From Linum tenue (Eukaryota; Streptophyta; Magnoliopsida; Malpighiales; Linaceae): a DNA stretch of 64,000 nucleotides. The stretch's first letter is position 1, and every line of letters begins with the position of its first letter. Made by a program: the position numbers and the translations under genes. Below are positions 43,613-55,300 of this stretch, piece after piece. The stretch lies in assembly GCA_946122785.1 (NCBI GenBank), contig CAMGYJ010000005.1, forward strand, positions 40,848,002 through 40,912,001. The letters are read 5' to 3'. The notes under the pieces were generated by a model. The model was not told the origin of the DNA and did not search any database. It saw only the letters and a list, made by a program, of their open reading frames with translations.

Positions 43613-45434
43613 ATGTTAGAGTGGTTACTGGCCGATCATGATTACACAGCAGAATTTGAGAATGGGATCCATTATGCAAGTGTGAAGTTAGCTGAGTTAG
43701 CTGCAAAAGCAATCACTCAGGAGTGTGGGTTCTTTATTGTTAGAGGAGCATGGAAACCGAATACTGCTGGACTACATCCTGTTACTGCCCTCTGTATGTA
43801 TTGCGACAGAAGCAGTAGGATCGTTAAGTCTTATAAACCAGACCCTACGAAGGAGACGCGTGGGAATATTAGTTCGAAGGGTACTGGTTGCCAGTTTCAG
43901 ATATGTATTAAGGAAGTATGGCAAAAGAATGGTCCAAACACATGGGTCATAGTGGGAGTGACAAGTCGTGTAACCAGAGCTAATAGAGGGTTTCACAACC
44001 ATGAAAAGGTGTTGTATCCAGAACATCACCGACACAACAAACAGTTTAGTGAGGCTGAAAAAGAGAGGTTAAGATTAATGAGGAAGGCGAGGGTGAGACC
44101 AAATCAGCAGAAGACGACACTCAATACTGAAGGGGGTGTGAATCATGATATCAAACAGATGTACAACAGAAATTACAAGACAAGATTGGATGAGATGGGT
44201 GAAATGGATGCGATACAGTTTGCGCTTCACGGAGCTGAACAACGTGGGTACCATATCTGTTTGCAAAAGGACTCTAATAATGTGCTCACTAATCTGTTTT
44301 TTGCGCACCCGACGTCCATTCATATGTTGCATTCATGGCCGTACGTCATCCTCATTGACTCGACCTACAAGACGAACAGGTATGGCTGGCCATGGGTTCA
44401 GATTATTGGGGTTACTCCAGTCAAGAAGAATTTCAACATTGCATGTGCAATTATTAAGAAGGAAACAAAGGAAACATATGAGTGGCTGCTGCGATGTATT
44501 AAAGGGTTGCTCGGTGATACGGTTCTGAATGTCATTGTGACAGACAAAGAAGGTGGTCTGCTTGCTTCTATTCCTGTGGTCTTCCCTCTCCCACATACTG
44601 TCCACCTACTGTGTTTATGGCACGTCAACAACTGTGTGAAGCAAAAGTTTGAGCAATTACTGGGTGGAATTGCAAAAAGAGAGGTAGCACATGCGGTATG
44701 GAAGAAATATTTCGACAAAGCTGCATGGAGTTGGACTCGGGAGGGTTTTCTTCAAAAGATTAATGAGTTTGAGAGGGTCGGGACACAGAAGAACATAAAA
44801 ATGGTCGACTACGTGCGAGGTGAGTGGTTGCCTCATCAGACAATGTGGGCAAAGTGCTACACGAACCATGTGTTTCATCTTGGTAACACGAGCTCGAATA
44901 GAGTTGAGTCATCTCACTTTCATTCAAGACTTTCCTTGTGTATGGTAGAGGAGCGATTGACACTTGTTTTGTGAAGAACCAAAACTACATGGAACATCAG
45001 TTTCTTGAAGTGGTGAATGAACTGCACAAGTCACTTAACCGCAATCTGAGTAGAGCAATTGAGCCTCCGTGCACGTTTTTGAGGAGGGTCGTTAGTTGTG
45101 AGGCAATCAAACTGATGTTAGATGGGGCGGCGGAGTTGAAGGACAGTTGTGCATGTCATTTTCAGATGACACATGGGCTCAAGTGTGCTTGCCAAGTTGT
45201 TCAAGCTAAGGAAGAAGGACGTCAATTCTATGCTCAAGAGTTGCATGTATTTTGACGGACTTTGGATTATAAAACCCCCCACGTCAACAACAAGTCATTG
45301 ATGAAATTGAGCTTCAACGAGCTTTTCTCGAGGTTGGACAAAATTTGTTTGCGAGTCTTGGTGGTCAGCAGCGAGCCAGGCAGAGAGACCCCCGAAGAGC
45401 TAGGGGAAGGGGTAGGGGTAGGAGCAATGCATAG
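43613..45434 (+). pseudogene. MuDR-type (MULE) transposase, frameshifted
   Basis: The likely start is the ATG at 43613 (MLEWLLADHDYTAEF), just after a possible intron acceptor (TTGTAG). The DNA-binding N-terminus has CMYC and CQFQIC Cys pairs. The MULE DDE domain has Asp in LIDSTYKTN (44357), Asp in VTDKEGG (44543) and Glu in NRVESSH (44906). The frame breaks near 44937. It then continues in another frame through KNQNYMEHQFLEV to a SWIM-like zinc finger (CACHFQMTHGLKCACQ), and after another break to an Arg/Gly tail ending at about 45434. The three catalytic acids remain, but the breaks make this copy unlikely to be active. Confidence 0.88.
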
Positions 45435-45533
45435 TGTTGCAATGCTCTATTTATATGTTGTATTTTAAATTATCATCATGAACTTATGGACTTATGGATT
45501 TCATTATCTACCCTCGATGTTTTAATCATGAGT

Positions 45534-45712
45534 GTGCAAACATCCGATCCAAACATAAGTAGTCAAACATCCGATCTAAACATAAACATGGAAACATGCA
45601 GTCTAAACATAAACATCCGATCCAAACATACATAAGTAGTCAAACATCCGATTTAAACATAAATATGCAAACATGCAGTCTAAACATAAACATCCGATCT
45701 AAACATCAAAAC
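45534..45712. repeat. Tandem repeat between the converging MULE genes
   Basis: Variants of AAACATCCGATCTAAACATA and AAACATGCAGTCTAAACATA recur in a larger unit of about 85 bp, just over two units. Probably 3' untranslated sequence of the convergent genes. Confidence 0.8.
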
Positions 45713-47795
45713 AACTAAAAATCCCCTGGAGGGGGGAGTCCCTGAGAGACCCAGTACTCAGTCCACACATCCTGCACTCCGTGCAGTACCCTGTAGGCTC
45801 GTCGAGAATGCTCAAGAAACTCCTCCTAGGTCCCTGCTGCTGCTCGAACCGCAGGTGCAAATGTGTACAAAAGGTCGCGAGCACGCTGCACAAAAAAAAA
45901 AAAAAAAAACAAGAACAATTCTTAGTTTCACGCTAAGTATATTTATAATAGAGTAACGATCTAGTGGTCAAATCTTACCGCTGCGGAGTCAACTAGTCGA
46001 TCTGCATCTCCATAATCCCGTAGGACTCTACAATGAGAGTGTGCCACGAACCAGTCAAGATAGTCGATCGTAGTCTCATATGGATACGTCTTCCAGGGCT
46101 GAGAGTACATGTCTATATGAACCATGTGGGATAGAAGAGCATCCCATGAAGCATCAAAACTCTCAGGAATCCGAATGACATATCCACCAGGTGCCTCTGG
46201 TCGGTCTGCTCGCTGAGGACGCGAAGGGGGAGGCGGTACCATCTGTCGGTATCCAAACTGTCGTAGGCAACGGGGCTGGATCATAGAACTCGCCTATATC
46301 AGCGAACCAGATCACTCCAGTGTACAAAGAGCGACGCACTGCCTGATGAGGACTCTGATGGAAAGGTGTCCAAAACACATCAGAAGGGGTCAAGCTGTCA
46401 AGAGCTCACGGTAGAACGCCAACCTCACACTGGGATCAGCCACAGAACCAGGTGCCGGCTGCCCAATCCATCGTGAAACCCAAGCCCCATCAAGTCCAAC
46501 GACAGGTGGCTCAAAGTGAGATGGCCTGAAACCCGGAAAGTACTCGTAGATCCAACACTGCAGAAGTGTGAGACAACCAGCCACCCCCTGGCACCAGCAC
46601 GAGACGCCTGACCAAGGCATCTGTACAACCAAGCAAGTGTACCTGACGCCCAACTGTACTGATCTATCTCCTCCAACTCGTCCAAAAATAGGTTCACCAC
46701 CGGCCGAACCCTGTCTCTACTCTTGTCCACAAACAAAGTGGACCCCAACATCAACAACAAGTACGACTGCGCCTCTGTCACATGTGTCCCGTTCACCTGC
46801 AAGTATCTGGACGCCATCTCCGCAAGAAAACCACCCTTCTCGTACCACTTACCCCTATTACCATATCCAGGGGCCTCCGAACGACCACTCAACTGCTCTG
46901 AGTTCATCCCAAGAAGCGCACACAAACCCACCTCCGGATGGTCAAGCTGCGCAGAAGTCCTACTCATCAGTCGTCCCTCAAAAGGAATCTGCAGTAAGTA
47001 CTGAACATCGTGGAGGAGGATCGTCATCTCTCCAAAAGGCAAGTGGAAGGTGTTCGTGTCTGGCTGCCACCTCTCCACAAAAGCAGAGATCAAAGCCTCG
47101 TCAATCGATATCTTGCGGAACATAGAGTAGATCAGGTGCTGGAGACATGACTGCTAAACCAGATCCTCCGCCTCAACATGACTAAACGCGTAGCTACCCA
47201 GATAATCAACCACCGATGTACGGCTGTAGCAACTGATGACCCCTCGATCTCCAAGCCCCGTCCAAAGCGCATAGGAAGCGTGGCCACGGAAGCTCCTAAT
47301 GAGGCTAGGATCCGTAGGTCCACCAGGACACTCACCAACAAGCTCCCACGGTGGAGGACCACTCGAACGTCCTCCCCTACTCCGTCCAGTCCCCGAGCTC
47401 TCTGTCTCCTCACGAGCAGGTGGTACGAATCGCCCAGCTCGGTCCCTATACATAGCAGGACGTGATGTTGCTGTACAAGACGGCACTCGTCCATGTCCAC
47501 GCGTAGGTGGAGGGACCTCGATATCCTCATCATTATCGTCCTCATCAAACTCAGCCGAGACCACTCTCGATGCAGCACCCTGGTTCCTCCCATGGGAACC
47601 AGATGCCCGTGATGCCGAACGAGCAACTATAGTAGGAGCCTCTAACCCATCCTCCCCTAAATTTGCCTCTGACTGATGTCCAATATCTCGAGAGCGCTTC
47701 TTCTCCTTATTCTTCTTAGGCACCTTCCTTCGTGTTGATGCATCAACAACCCTATCATTGAATCTATACAACTCACTCCCACCCGCATCATCCAT
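45710..47795 (-). pseudogene. Plant mobile domain (PMD) protein gene, decayed, inside the MULE
   Basis: From the ATG at 47795 (MDDAGGSELYRF) a basic/acidic leader leads to the PMD core: SYALWTGLGDRG, a TAG at 47156-47154, then the same frame through ISAFVERWQPDTNTFHLPFG (the PMD hallmark) and RYLQVNGTHVTEAQSYLLLM. A shift near 46590 moves to CLTLLQCWIYEYFPGF; further shifts lead to SPHQAVRRSLYTGVIWF, VRQFGYRQ-like CLRQFGYRQMVPPPPS, and, beyond a probable intron with a poly(A)/T run, DLLYTFAPAVRAAAG. PMD proteins such as MAIN are host factors in transposon silencing, but PMDs are also common transposon passengers. This copy is broken. Coordinates at the 3' end are approximate. Confidence 0.8.
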
Positions 47796-48140
47796 ATCTA
47801 ATTATCTACAAATTTACACAATATCATACTTAGATGCGCACTAATTAATTAAATTTCTATTAACTAATGTACTATTAACATTAATTGTTAATTAATCACA
47901 AATTAATTAATTTTCTATTAACTAATGTACTAAATATTAACATTAATGGTTAAACCAATTCTTAATTAATTAATTTTCTATTAACTAATCTAAGTAATTA
48001 AACATTCATACGCTTATTACAACAAAAAAAAATTATACACCAACTTAAATAAATATTAACACTAATTGCTAATTTCTATGAACTAATTAAGTAATTTTTT
48101 ATTGACTAATTAATTAACATATTAAAATAAATTAAATATA
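47796..48140. other. AT-rich leader/intron-like part of the MULE
   Basis: Made of repeated TTAATTAATTTTCTATTAACTA-like stretches between the PMD start and the GC-rich subterminal zone. No coding sequence. Confidence 0.6.
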
Positions 48141-48282
48141 AAAACTGGCCGGGCCGAAAAAATTTTGCGGCCGGGGCGCCGTTGGGCCGAAGATATTTGT
48201 GCCCGGTGCGCCGCCTTGCCGAAAATATTTTGCGGCCGGTGCGACGCCCGGCCGAAAATCTTTTTCGGCCCTTCATCGGTCC

Positions 48283-48373
48283 GGCCGCAATTTTTTTTCA
48301 GCCGGTCGCCGAACACGCCGGCCAAAATTTTTTCGGCGGCGTGTTCGGCGACCGGCCAAAAAAAAATTGCGGC
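48283..48373. repeat. Long hairpin in right subterminal region of the MULE
   Basis: Arms of about 38 bases (48283-48320 and 48336-48373) with a perfect 20-base core GCCGGTCGCCGAACACGCCG, extended on both sides by GGCCGCAATTTTTTTT. The loop is about 15 bases. Confidence 0.88.
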
Positions 48374-48765
48374 CGCGGCCGAAAATTTCTTTCTGCTCGG
48401 CGGCGTTCCGGCCACAATTTTTTTTCGGGCCACCGTGTTATTCGCCGGAAAACTGGAAAACTTGCCGGAAAATTGAAAAACTTGCCAGAAAAAGTAAACT
48501 TACTTGTTTTCCGAAGATTGCCGACGATGGGAGGTTTGCCGGCGACGGAGGAACGGTGCCGGCGACGGAGGCACTGGGCTCGTCGACAAAAGTGTTTTTG
48601 TTGGAATGAGTCAAATGTTAATGGTATTCAAATTTATAGAATGAAAGGAAGGGAAGGAAGGGAGAAATCAAAATTTGAATTCAACTTTTTTTTTTAGTTG
48701 GCGGCAAATAGCCGTTCACCTACTTATGTTCCATTACTTCTCCACATCACTTTCAAACTCTTCAG

Positions 48766-50338
48766 GTGGCTCCGGTGACGATTCCTACTCGATACTCTCA
48801 AGCTAAAGGTGATCCAAATCGGGATGGTGCCATGACGACTGAGATTTCTTTCCTGCATGCTGCTCATACATGGGACCTTGTTCCTCGACCTCCACCAAAA
48901 ATTCCAGTTATCGGCAGCAAATGGGTCTACAACATCAAAGTTCATCTGGATGGTTCGATAGAGCGGTTTAAAGCTCGCGTCGTGGCACAAGGTTTTACTC
49001 AAGAGTATGGGATTGACTTTGAGGACTCTTTTGCTCCTGTCGCAAAAATGCTAACCGTCCGCACTCTCCTTGCTATTGCTTTACTTCGCGGGTGGCCTCT
49101 TTACCAGCTTGATGTAAAAAATGTCTTTCTTCACGGTGATCTCAAGCAGACTGTCTACATGGAGCGACCCCTGGGTATTCTCTTGGTTCCTCAGATCAGG
49201 TGTGTTTGCTCCGTCGCTCCATCTATGGTTTGAAACAGGCACCTCGGGCATGGTTTGATAAGTTTCATACCACTATTTTGGATCCTGGATTTCATTAAAG
49301 TCCCAACGATCACTCATTTTTTATTCGTAAGACTTCTCACGGTATTGTTCTCCTGCTCCTATACGTAGATGACATGATTGTCTCGGGTGATGATGAAGCT
49401 GGCATTCAAGCTTTGACGAAGGGCCTCCATGAATCTTTTCACCTTAAGGAGACTGGATCTCTCTCCTACTATTTGGGGCTCGAAGTTACTCGCTCTCCGT
49501 CAGGGATCTTGCTCAATCAACGAAAGTACATTGATGATTTACTTGACTCGGCCAGGTTCGGAGACTGGCTTCCCGTGGCCACACCCATGGAGCTAAACGT
49601 GAAGTTGAGTCGTGACTCTAATGATCTTCTTCCTGGCGGGGGGGGGGGGGGGGGGGAGCAATATCGTAGCATTGTGGGTTCCCTCATTTACTTGGCATCT
49701 ACCCGCCCCGATATAGCCTTCGCAGTTCATATAGTAAGTCAATTCATGGCCACTCCTCGTACTTCTCATCTTGCTGGTGTTCACCGGATACTGCGGTACA
49801 TTCAAGGTACTCGCGAAGTCGTCCTATTTCTTCCATCTACAGGTTCCCCGGTCTTGCAAACCTTCTCGGAATCTGATTATGCTGGCTGCGTCGATACTAG
49901 AAAGTCTACTACGGGGTGGTGTATTCGTCTCGACAACTCATTCATATCTTGGCGATGCAAGAAACAAGATCGGGTGTCTAAATCTTCTACAGAGGCCGCA
50001 TACCAAGCTATGTCTGATGTCACCTCCGAACTCGAATGGCTGCGTCGTCTTTTGGGCGATCTTGGAGTTGAGTGTGTGGCTCCCATGGAGCTCTATGTTG
50101 ATAACACCAGTGCAATCCGGATTGCCACCAATCATGTTCTACACGATCGCACTAAACACATTGAAGTCCATATCCACTACATTCGCAACCTAGTCCGGGA
50201 TGGCATAATTAGGATTTTCTACATTACTTTGGAAGACTAGATCGCGGGCATGCTCACTAAATCATTCTCGGATGCTCGTCACTCCTTCTTAGCAGGCAAA
50301 TTGATGATGCAGTCACCTCCCCATCAATTTAGGGGAGG
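48766..50338 (+). pseudogene. Copia RT-RNase H fragment, duplicate copy
   Basis: Reverse transcriptase (VTIPTRYSQAKGDPN, FKARVVAQGFTQEYG) is open past the site where the A copy has a TAG (here CAG, Gln). The shared one-base shift near 49168 follows, then a TAA near 49297 and YVDD at 49362-49373. RNase H (YAGCVDTRKSTTGW) continues to a TAG at about 50238. A run of 19 G at 49638-49656 replaces a short GA-rich stretch of the other copy. Confidence 0.88.
49638..49656 (+). repeat. G19 homopolymer
   Basis: Nineteen consecutive G, coding for Gly in the retrotransposon frame. The paralogous site in duplicon A is GACGGAGGGAAGCAG. The length is prone to slippage and sequencing error. Confidence 0.9.
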
Positions 50339-50339
50339 G

Positions 50340-50617
50340 TGTTGAGATATCGGGTTTGTATGATAGGGCCTCTGGCCCATGGGGTGTCTCGGCCCACAAT
50401 GTATTGCCGAAATTGACAGTAGCATGCGGCTAGGGTTAGGGTATTGCTCCAATTGTGTATAAATGCACCTCTGTGTAAACGTATTGAAGCAAGGAAAATA
50501 AGAAAAGTAGAAAGCTTCCCGTGAACTAGTCTTGTTCACAACGAACAAGGAAACTACGTAAACTCGTCTTGATTCTCTTTGTTTACGTTGTTATTACTAA
50601 TCTTGTTTCGATTATCA
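50340..50617 (+). repeat. 3' LTR of copia element 2, duplicate copy
   Basis: About 278 bp, matches 19614-19894 with scattered differences and small indels. Confidence 0.88.
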
Positions 50618-51067
50618 CACAAGATTGTGCATTTGTTCCGCTCTCATATTTTTGTGTAGCAGAATGCAGAAGTATGAGAACGGGGGAGGATAAAGGAAAT
50701 AAAGGATCAACAACAGCTATTGTTCTTTGACGAAAGAGATGAGGGTATATAAGCTTTACTTGTATTTTAAGGCTACCATCGACACCTTTCTCATAAACAC
50801 TCCGAGACATTGAAAAGAAGTTCTTGTGCTCTCTTATTATAAGTGGCGCCACAAATCGTGTCAATCCCCAACAAAGTCATGCTGAAGCCAATTTAATATC
50901 TCCATTTTTACATAATTGTATCCATGGAATATATGATCTTTTGCAAAAGAATTAAGCATCGGATCCTATTTAATTGAAGAGCTTAGAATAGAGGGTATAT
51001 TGGTGGTTGCCTGCCGACATTCTAATTCATATTTGCTGGAGAATATAGAGAAACCAATTGTTTAAGA
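50618..51067. other. Spacer, duplicate of 19895-20329
   Basis: Collinear with copy A. No gene seen. Confidence 0.6.
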
Positions 51068-51662
51068 TAGGGCTGCAAAAAAACTCAGATTATTTGAAAA
51101 TCATAGCCCAAACTGGACTGCACAGTTTGGTCTTAACGATAGACGGTTAAATATGGTCTGATTCATGGTCTGTATTTTATGATGTTTTGATCTCTTGGTC
51201 TGATTTGGTCTAGAGCACGGTTTATCGGACCTAACCGTGGACCTAGCCGACTTCTTAATACATGTTTGCAGCCCACTCGACCAACTCTCACAATGATACC
51301 CAAGTCCTTCATTCACAACCACATTTCACCAGAGAGTAGAGACGATCATGTCTCCATAAGACATTATGTAAATGTTTAGACTTTATGGTGCCAGTAGTTA
51401 GAATGCTTTGACTTTGTATCTTTATTATTTATTGAGATTTATGGTGTCAAAATTATTCCTTGCTGGAATTTGTGTTTTAAGGCAAAACAAAAACAATTTT
51501 TTTTTTTTTTTTTTTGCTATTGGTTCAATTTTTATGTGGTTGACTAATCAAATTGTTTATTTTTTTCGTTCAGTATAGTCTATCTTGCACAGACCGTACC
51601 GGATCAGACTGCATAGACGTGATATAGTCTAGACCGTATATATGGTCGTGCTTTCTAGTCCT
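51068..51662. mobile_element. hAT-like MITE, GGTCTGGTCC family, copy in duplicon B
   Basis: Begins TAGGGCTGCAAAA and ends near GTGCTTTCTAGTCCT, the same insertion as 20330-20953 carried along by the duplication. It has diverged by small deletions and base changes. Confidence 0.75.
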
Positions 51663-52249
51663 CGCTTCAAAACGTGTACGTACATTTTATGGGTCATCAC
51701 TAATTTTGTTATAAGATCGAACAGGATAAATGCATACTGAAACTCATTTTAGTGTTCTTATGAACCCCATAATTGTAAACCTTACTATGTATTAATGTGG
51801 TTATTAAATTAGCCACCAGGTTTTTACACGGGAGAATAAAGGCCCCTTCTTTTTTTGTTGGTATGCAATGCATTACGATTATTATAATGTGGGTTTCTTT
51901 AACTTTCATTTTGTCAAAAGACCCATCCACATGGCCAATTCAATATTCTCCAAAATCATAAAGCTGGGAGGCAATGATTCACACAACACACAACCAAGAA
52001 TCAAACAGCTTACAGTGCCAGTCAAGACCTAAAGAGGAAGGAAATTTGGAATAGGTTAAAGTATAACACCACCACTATCCATTAAAATATAGCATTTTTG
52101 GAGATGAGAAGCTTCCAAGTTCCTCAGAGCACAAGTTTCCTCTACTGCTAAAGTGCAAATATGCATGTTAAGAACTTCCCAGTCCAGTAGTATATATGGA
52201 TAGATGGATAGTCGTCTCTCTCTCTCTCTCTTACTCTGTCTCCGATCCC
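51663..52249. other. Upstream region of subtilase copy B
   Basis: Collinear with copy A but lacks the 465-bp hAT-like element: the empty target GTTCTTAT is at 51754-51761. A (CT)n run at 52213-52231 is longer than in copy A. Confidence 0.75.
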
Positions 52250-52256
52250 TATATAT
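52250..52256 (+). promoter_or_regulatory. Probable TATA box, subtilase copy B
   Basis: TATATAT, same context and spacing as in copy A (about 140 bases before the ATG). Confidence 0.6.
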
Positions 52257-52393
52257 GCATTCTCGGTCCTCTCACACTACAGACAAGTAGCTTGGTTCCC
52301 AAAGAAACCCTGCTCACTTTATAATTTATGGAACTTATTTCCCAATAATTTGCTGTAAAATCCAACAATTGGCTTTTGGCTCCCACAATTGCC

Positions 52394-55300
52394 ATGGCCT
52401 TGCCGCCATCGATGCTGCAAACTATATGTTTCCTATACGCCGCCCTTCTCCTGCTCTCTTCATCTTCAGCTGACCCAATTCGCCAGGTTTCCAATCTCTC
52501 CCTGTTTCTTCTTTTCTCACTCTGTTTTCTTGGGCTGAACGGGGAATCAATCATGTTATAAATTGTGATTAATTAATGTTTGTTGATCCATCATGAACGG
52601 CAGCAATATGTTGTTTACATGGGAAGTTCATCTTCATCAGCAAATGGCGGCGAGTTCGCCCCAGAATCTGCGTACTTGCAGATGTTATCCTCTGTTACTG
52701 AAAGGTAAGCAGAAGAACCAAATGATGGTTCAAATTCAAATCACTGTATGATGACAGGTATTGATTTGGGAAAATGGGTTTTGTTTCTGTAATTGTTTTG
52801 TTAGCGATGACGGCGGGGAGATGGGGTTGGTCCGCCGCTACCAACACGCTTTCAGGGGCTTCTCCGCCATGCTTACAGAGGATCAAGCTTCTGCTCTGTC
52901 TGGTACTTGTTGGCCTTTTTTTTTCTTTCTTCTTCTTCTTGGTATGAAATGAATTGCGTGTGAATGGGTTAAACAACGTACTGCAGGACAAGAAGGGGTG
53001 ATATCAGTGTTCCCAGATCCAATCCTGAAACTTCACACGACGAGGTCGTGGGATTTTCTGGAGTCAATGTCAGGATTAAGTAATTTGATGAGCAGCAGCA
53101 ATTCTTCTTCTTCTTCTTCTTCTACTTCAGGGCATCACATTTCCGGCGTCCCTTCACCTCGACGCGATGTGATCATCGGAGTAATCGACACTGGTAATTT
53201 TCTTCCATTGGACCGACCGCTTGTGTTCACGTAGAAACAGGGGAGGAACAGCACATGAAAGAATGGTAGGCTAACCACATGACACGAAAGGAAGTCGTCA
53301 GCCATGTGCCTAACATCCCATGCTTCATTGTCACTCACAGCCACAGACAGTCGCACATTGTATTCATATACATCAATGCTGTCGATATGTTATGTGTTGT
53401 TCTCTGTCTGTACAGAAGCCTCTGCCCAAAAAAGCATTTGTTCAATTTGATTGGGTTTCAGGAATATGGCCAGAGTCGCCGAGTTTCAATGACGAGGGAA
53501 TTGGTGAAATCCCTTCACGGTGGAAGGGAATCTGTATGGAAGGTTCTGATTTCAGAAAATCCAACTGTAATAGGTATGTTCATCGTCTTTCACTTAATCA
53601 AATTCTGGTTGGCTTCAACTTTCACGTAAATAATTAAGTGCTTTTCAGATGATGATGAATTGATGATGACAATAGAATATTTTTTTTTACTTTTGTAAGT
53701 GCGAGTATAAATTAAAATTAAGTTGAATTAATATGTCACTGCTCTCCTTTGTTTTTTTTTTTTTTTTGCTTTTTTATTTTGAGTATTAACAAAAGTAACA
53801 ATACACTAATGACAATCTCGTTTGGAAGTTGCGATTGTTAAATAGATGTATTGTTGAGAATGCATGTATAATATTATACATGTATTGTCGAATTTGATGC
53901 ATTGTAGAATACAACGTTTGGTATGTGTGATTGTGTATGTCGCATCAGCTAAAAGCTGAGACAAAACAATCTCAACTCAACTATCTCAACAATCACAACT
54001 ATAAGTTGAGATATAACAATCACTCAAAATGAGTGATAGTTTCTGTCATATCACAAAAACAATCCATGTATTGTTTCTGCTAAAAAAACAAAAAAACGAT
54101 GCATTGTAAACAATACATGCATAATGACAATCTCAACAAAACTATCGCAACTTCCAAACGACCCCTAATGTACCAATTATGATGACATTTCATAGCTTAG
54201 TTAATAATGAGGGAAATGATTGATTGTTGATGTTAACCATCACTCCAAAGTCGAATTGTAGGTGACAATTAATTTGAATATTTATTTATGATCATATTAT
54301 TTAAATACTAGAGCAAGATCCAGCAGTACTAATCCAAACATCAATCTGAAATCGGATAATATATAGTAATTAATTTGAGATTTGTTTATATCTAGGGTTT
54401 AGACTAGCATATATCTGTTGTACGCTAATTTTATGGTATGTCTTGTTAGTTTTACTATTTTGACCAATGAATTATTTGAAGTTTGAAACTAATACTATAT
54501 TTTAATCTATAGTGAATAAACCTTGTATCATAATTTTCAAATACCAAATCATAAAACCAATTTAATCAAAGATAATAATTGAAGGTTCTGGTTATCTACC
54601 TACATCTGTGAATGCAATACATTGTTGTCACGTCGGTGGAATGTTGGTTGATTGAACCTGAAATGCAAAATGACGTCGTTTTAGTGATTTAATTAATAAA
54701 AAATTAATTTATAATGTATTTTATGAATTTGAAAGTTGAACGTTGATGTTATTTTTTGGATTCAAGTATAAACATTTGAGTGTTGACGTTACATGTATTT
54801 AGATACCAGTATTTTTTTATTTTTGTTTGAAATGTTATATTTTATTTAAATATGAATGTGGATTGTAATTAGATTGTCTTCAAATATGATTTACATATGT
54901 TTGAAAACATATGATGCTAGTAGTTTTTCAAATTTCTACATATTTTTTTAAATAAAAATAAATCGATTGTACTTACCAAACCATACTACTCGCTAAACCA
55001 ACACAACAATATATTCCAAAGATATTGTACACGCTTACACTATCCTATTTATTATTTGAAAATGGCAAATGGGTGCAATGGTACGAACCAGGGGTGTGCA
55101 ATGGTACGGTCCGTACCGGACCACACCGGACCAAACCGTTGTTAAGACCGGACCGGACCAGACCGAGTAAAATGCGGTCCGGTCCTTGGTCCTAATGAAT
55201 TTTATAATTACTGAAAAAATAGTGGACCGAGCTCATATTTGGACCGGACCGAACCGGACCAAATGGACCAAATGCAAGAATGGTCCGGTCCTTGGTCCTA

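Larger units (their letters stand above)
43036..48712. mobile_element. Mutator-like element with transposase and plant-mobile-domain gene
   Basis: The ends are a perfect 29-bp inverted repeat, GCTATTTGCCGCCAACT followed by ten A and GT (43036-43064, 48684-48712). Inside are a MuDR-type transposase (plus strand) and a plant-mobile-domain protein (minus strand) facing each other, an arrangement known from some plant MULEs. Both subterminal zones are GC-rich CGGCCGAAAATTTT sequence with long hairpins. The flanks GTGGGGCTT and CGTTCACCT do not match, so no 9-bp target duplication is visible. The right flank is only about 50 bp from the duplication breakpoint. Confidence 0.85.
48761..50617 (+). 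mobile_element. Copia element 2, duplicated 3' fragment in duplicon B
   Basis: Starts abruptly within the reverse transcriptase region at the sequence TTCAGGTGGCTCCGG, which matches 18047 onward, and runs through RNase H to the 3' LTR. It is not an independent insertion, because non-transposon flank on its right is duplicated as well. Confidence 0.93.

Noticed and set aside
45534..45712. CRISPR-like spaced repeats
   Set aside because: Repeats are imperfect and spacers are not unique; the sequence is plant DNA within a transposon.
48165..48697. Several overlapping frames in the GC-rich MULE end
   Set aside because: Low-complexity CGGCCGAAAATTTT sequence lacks stops in many frames. No codon pattern or family similarity.
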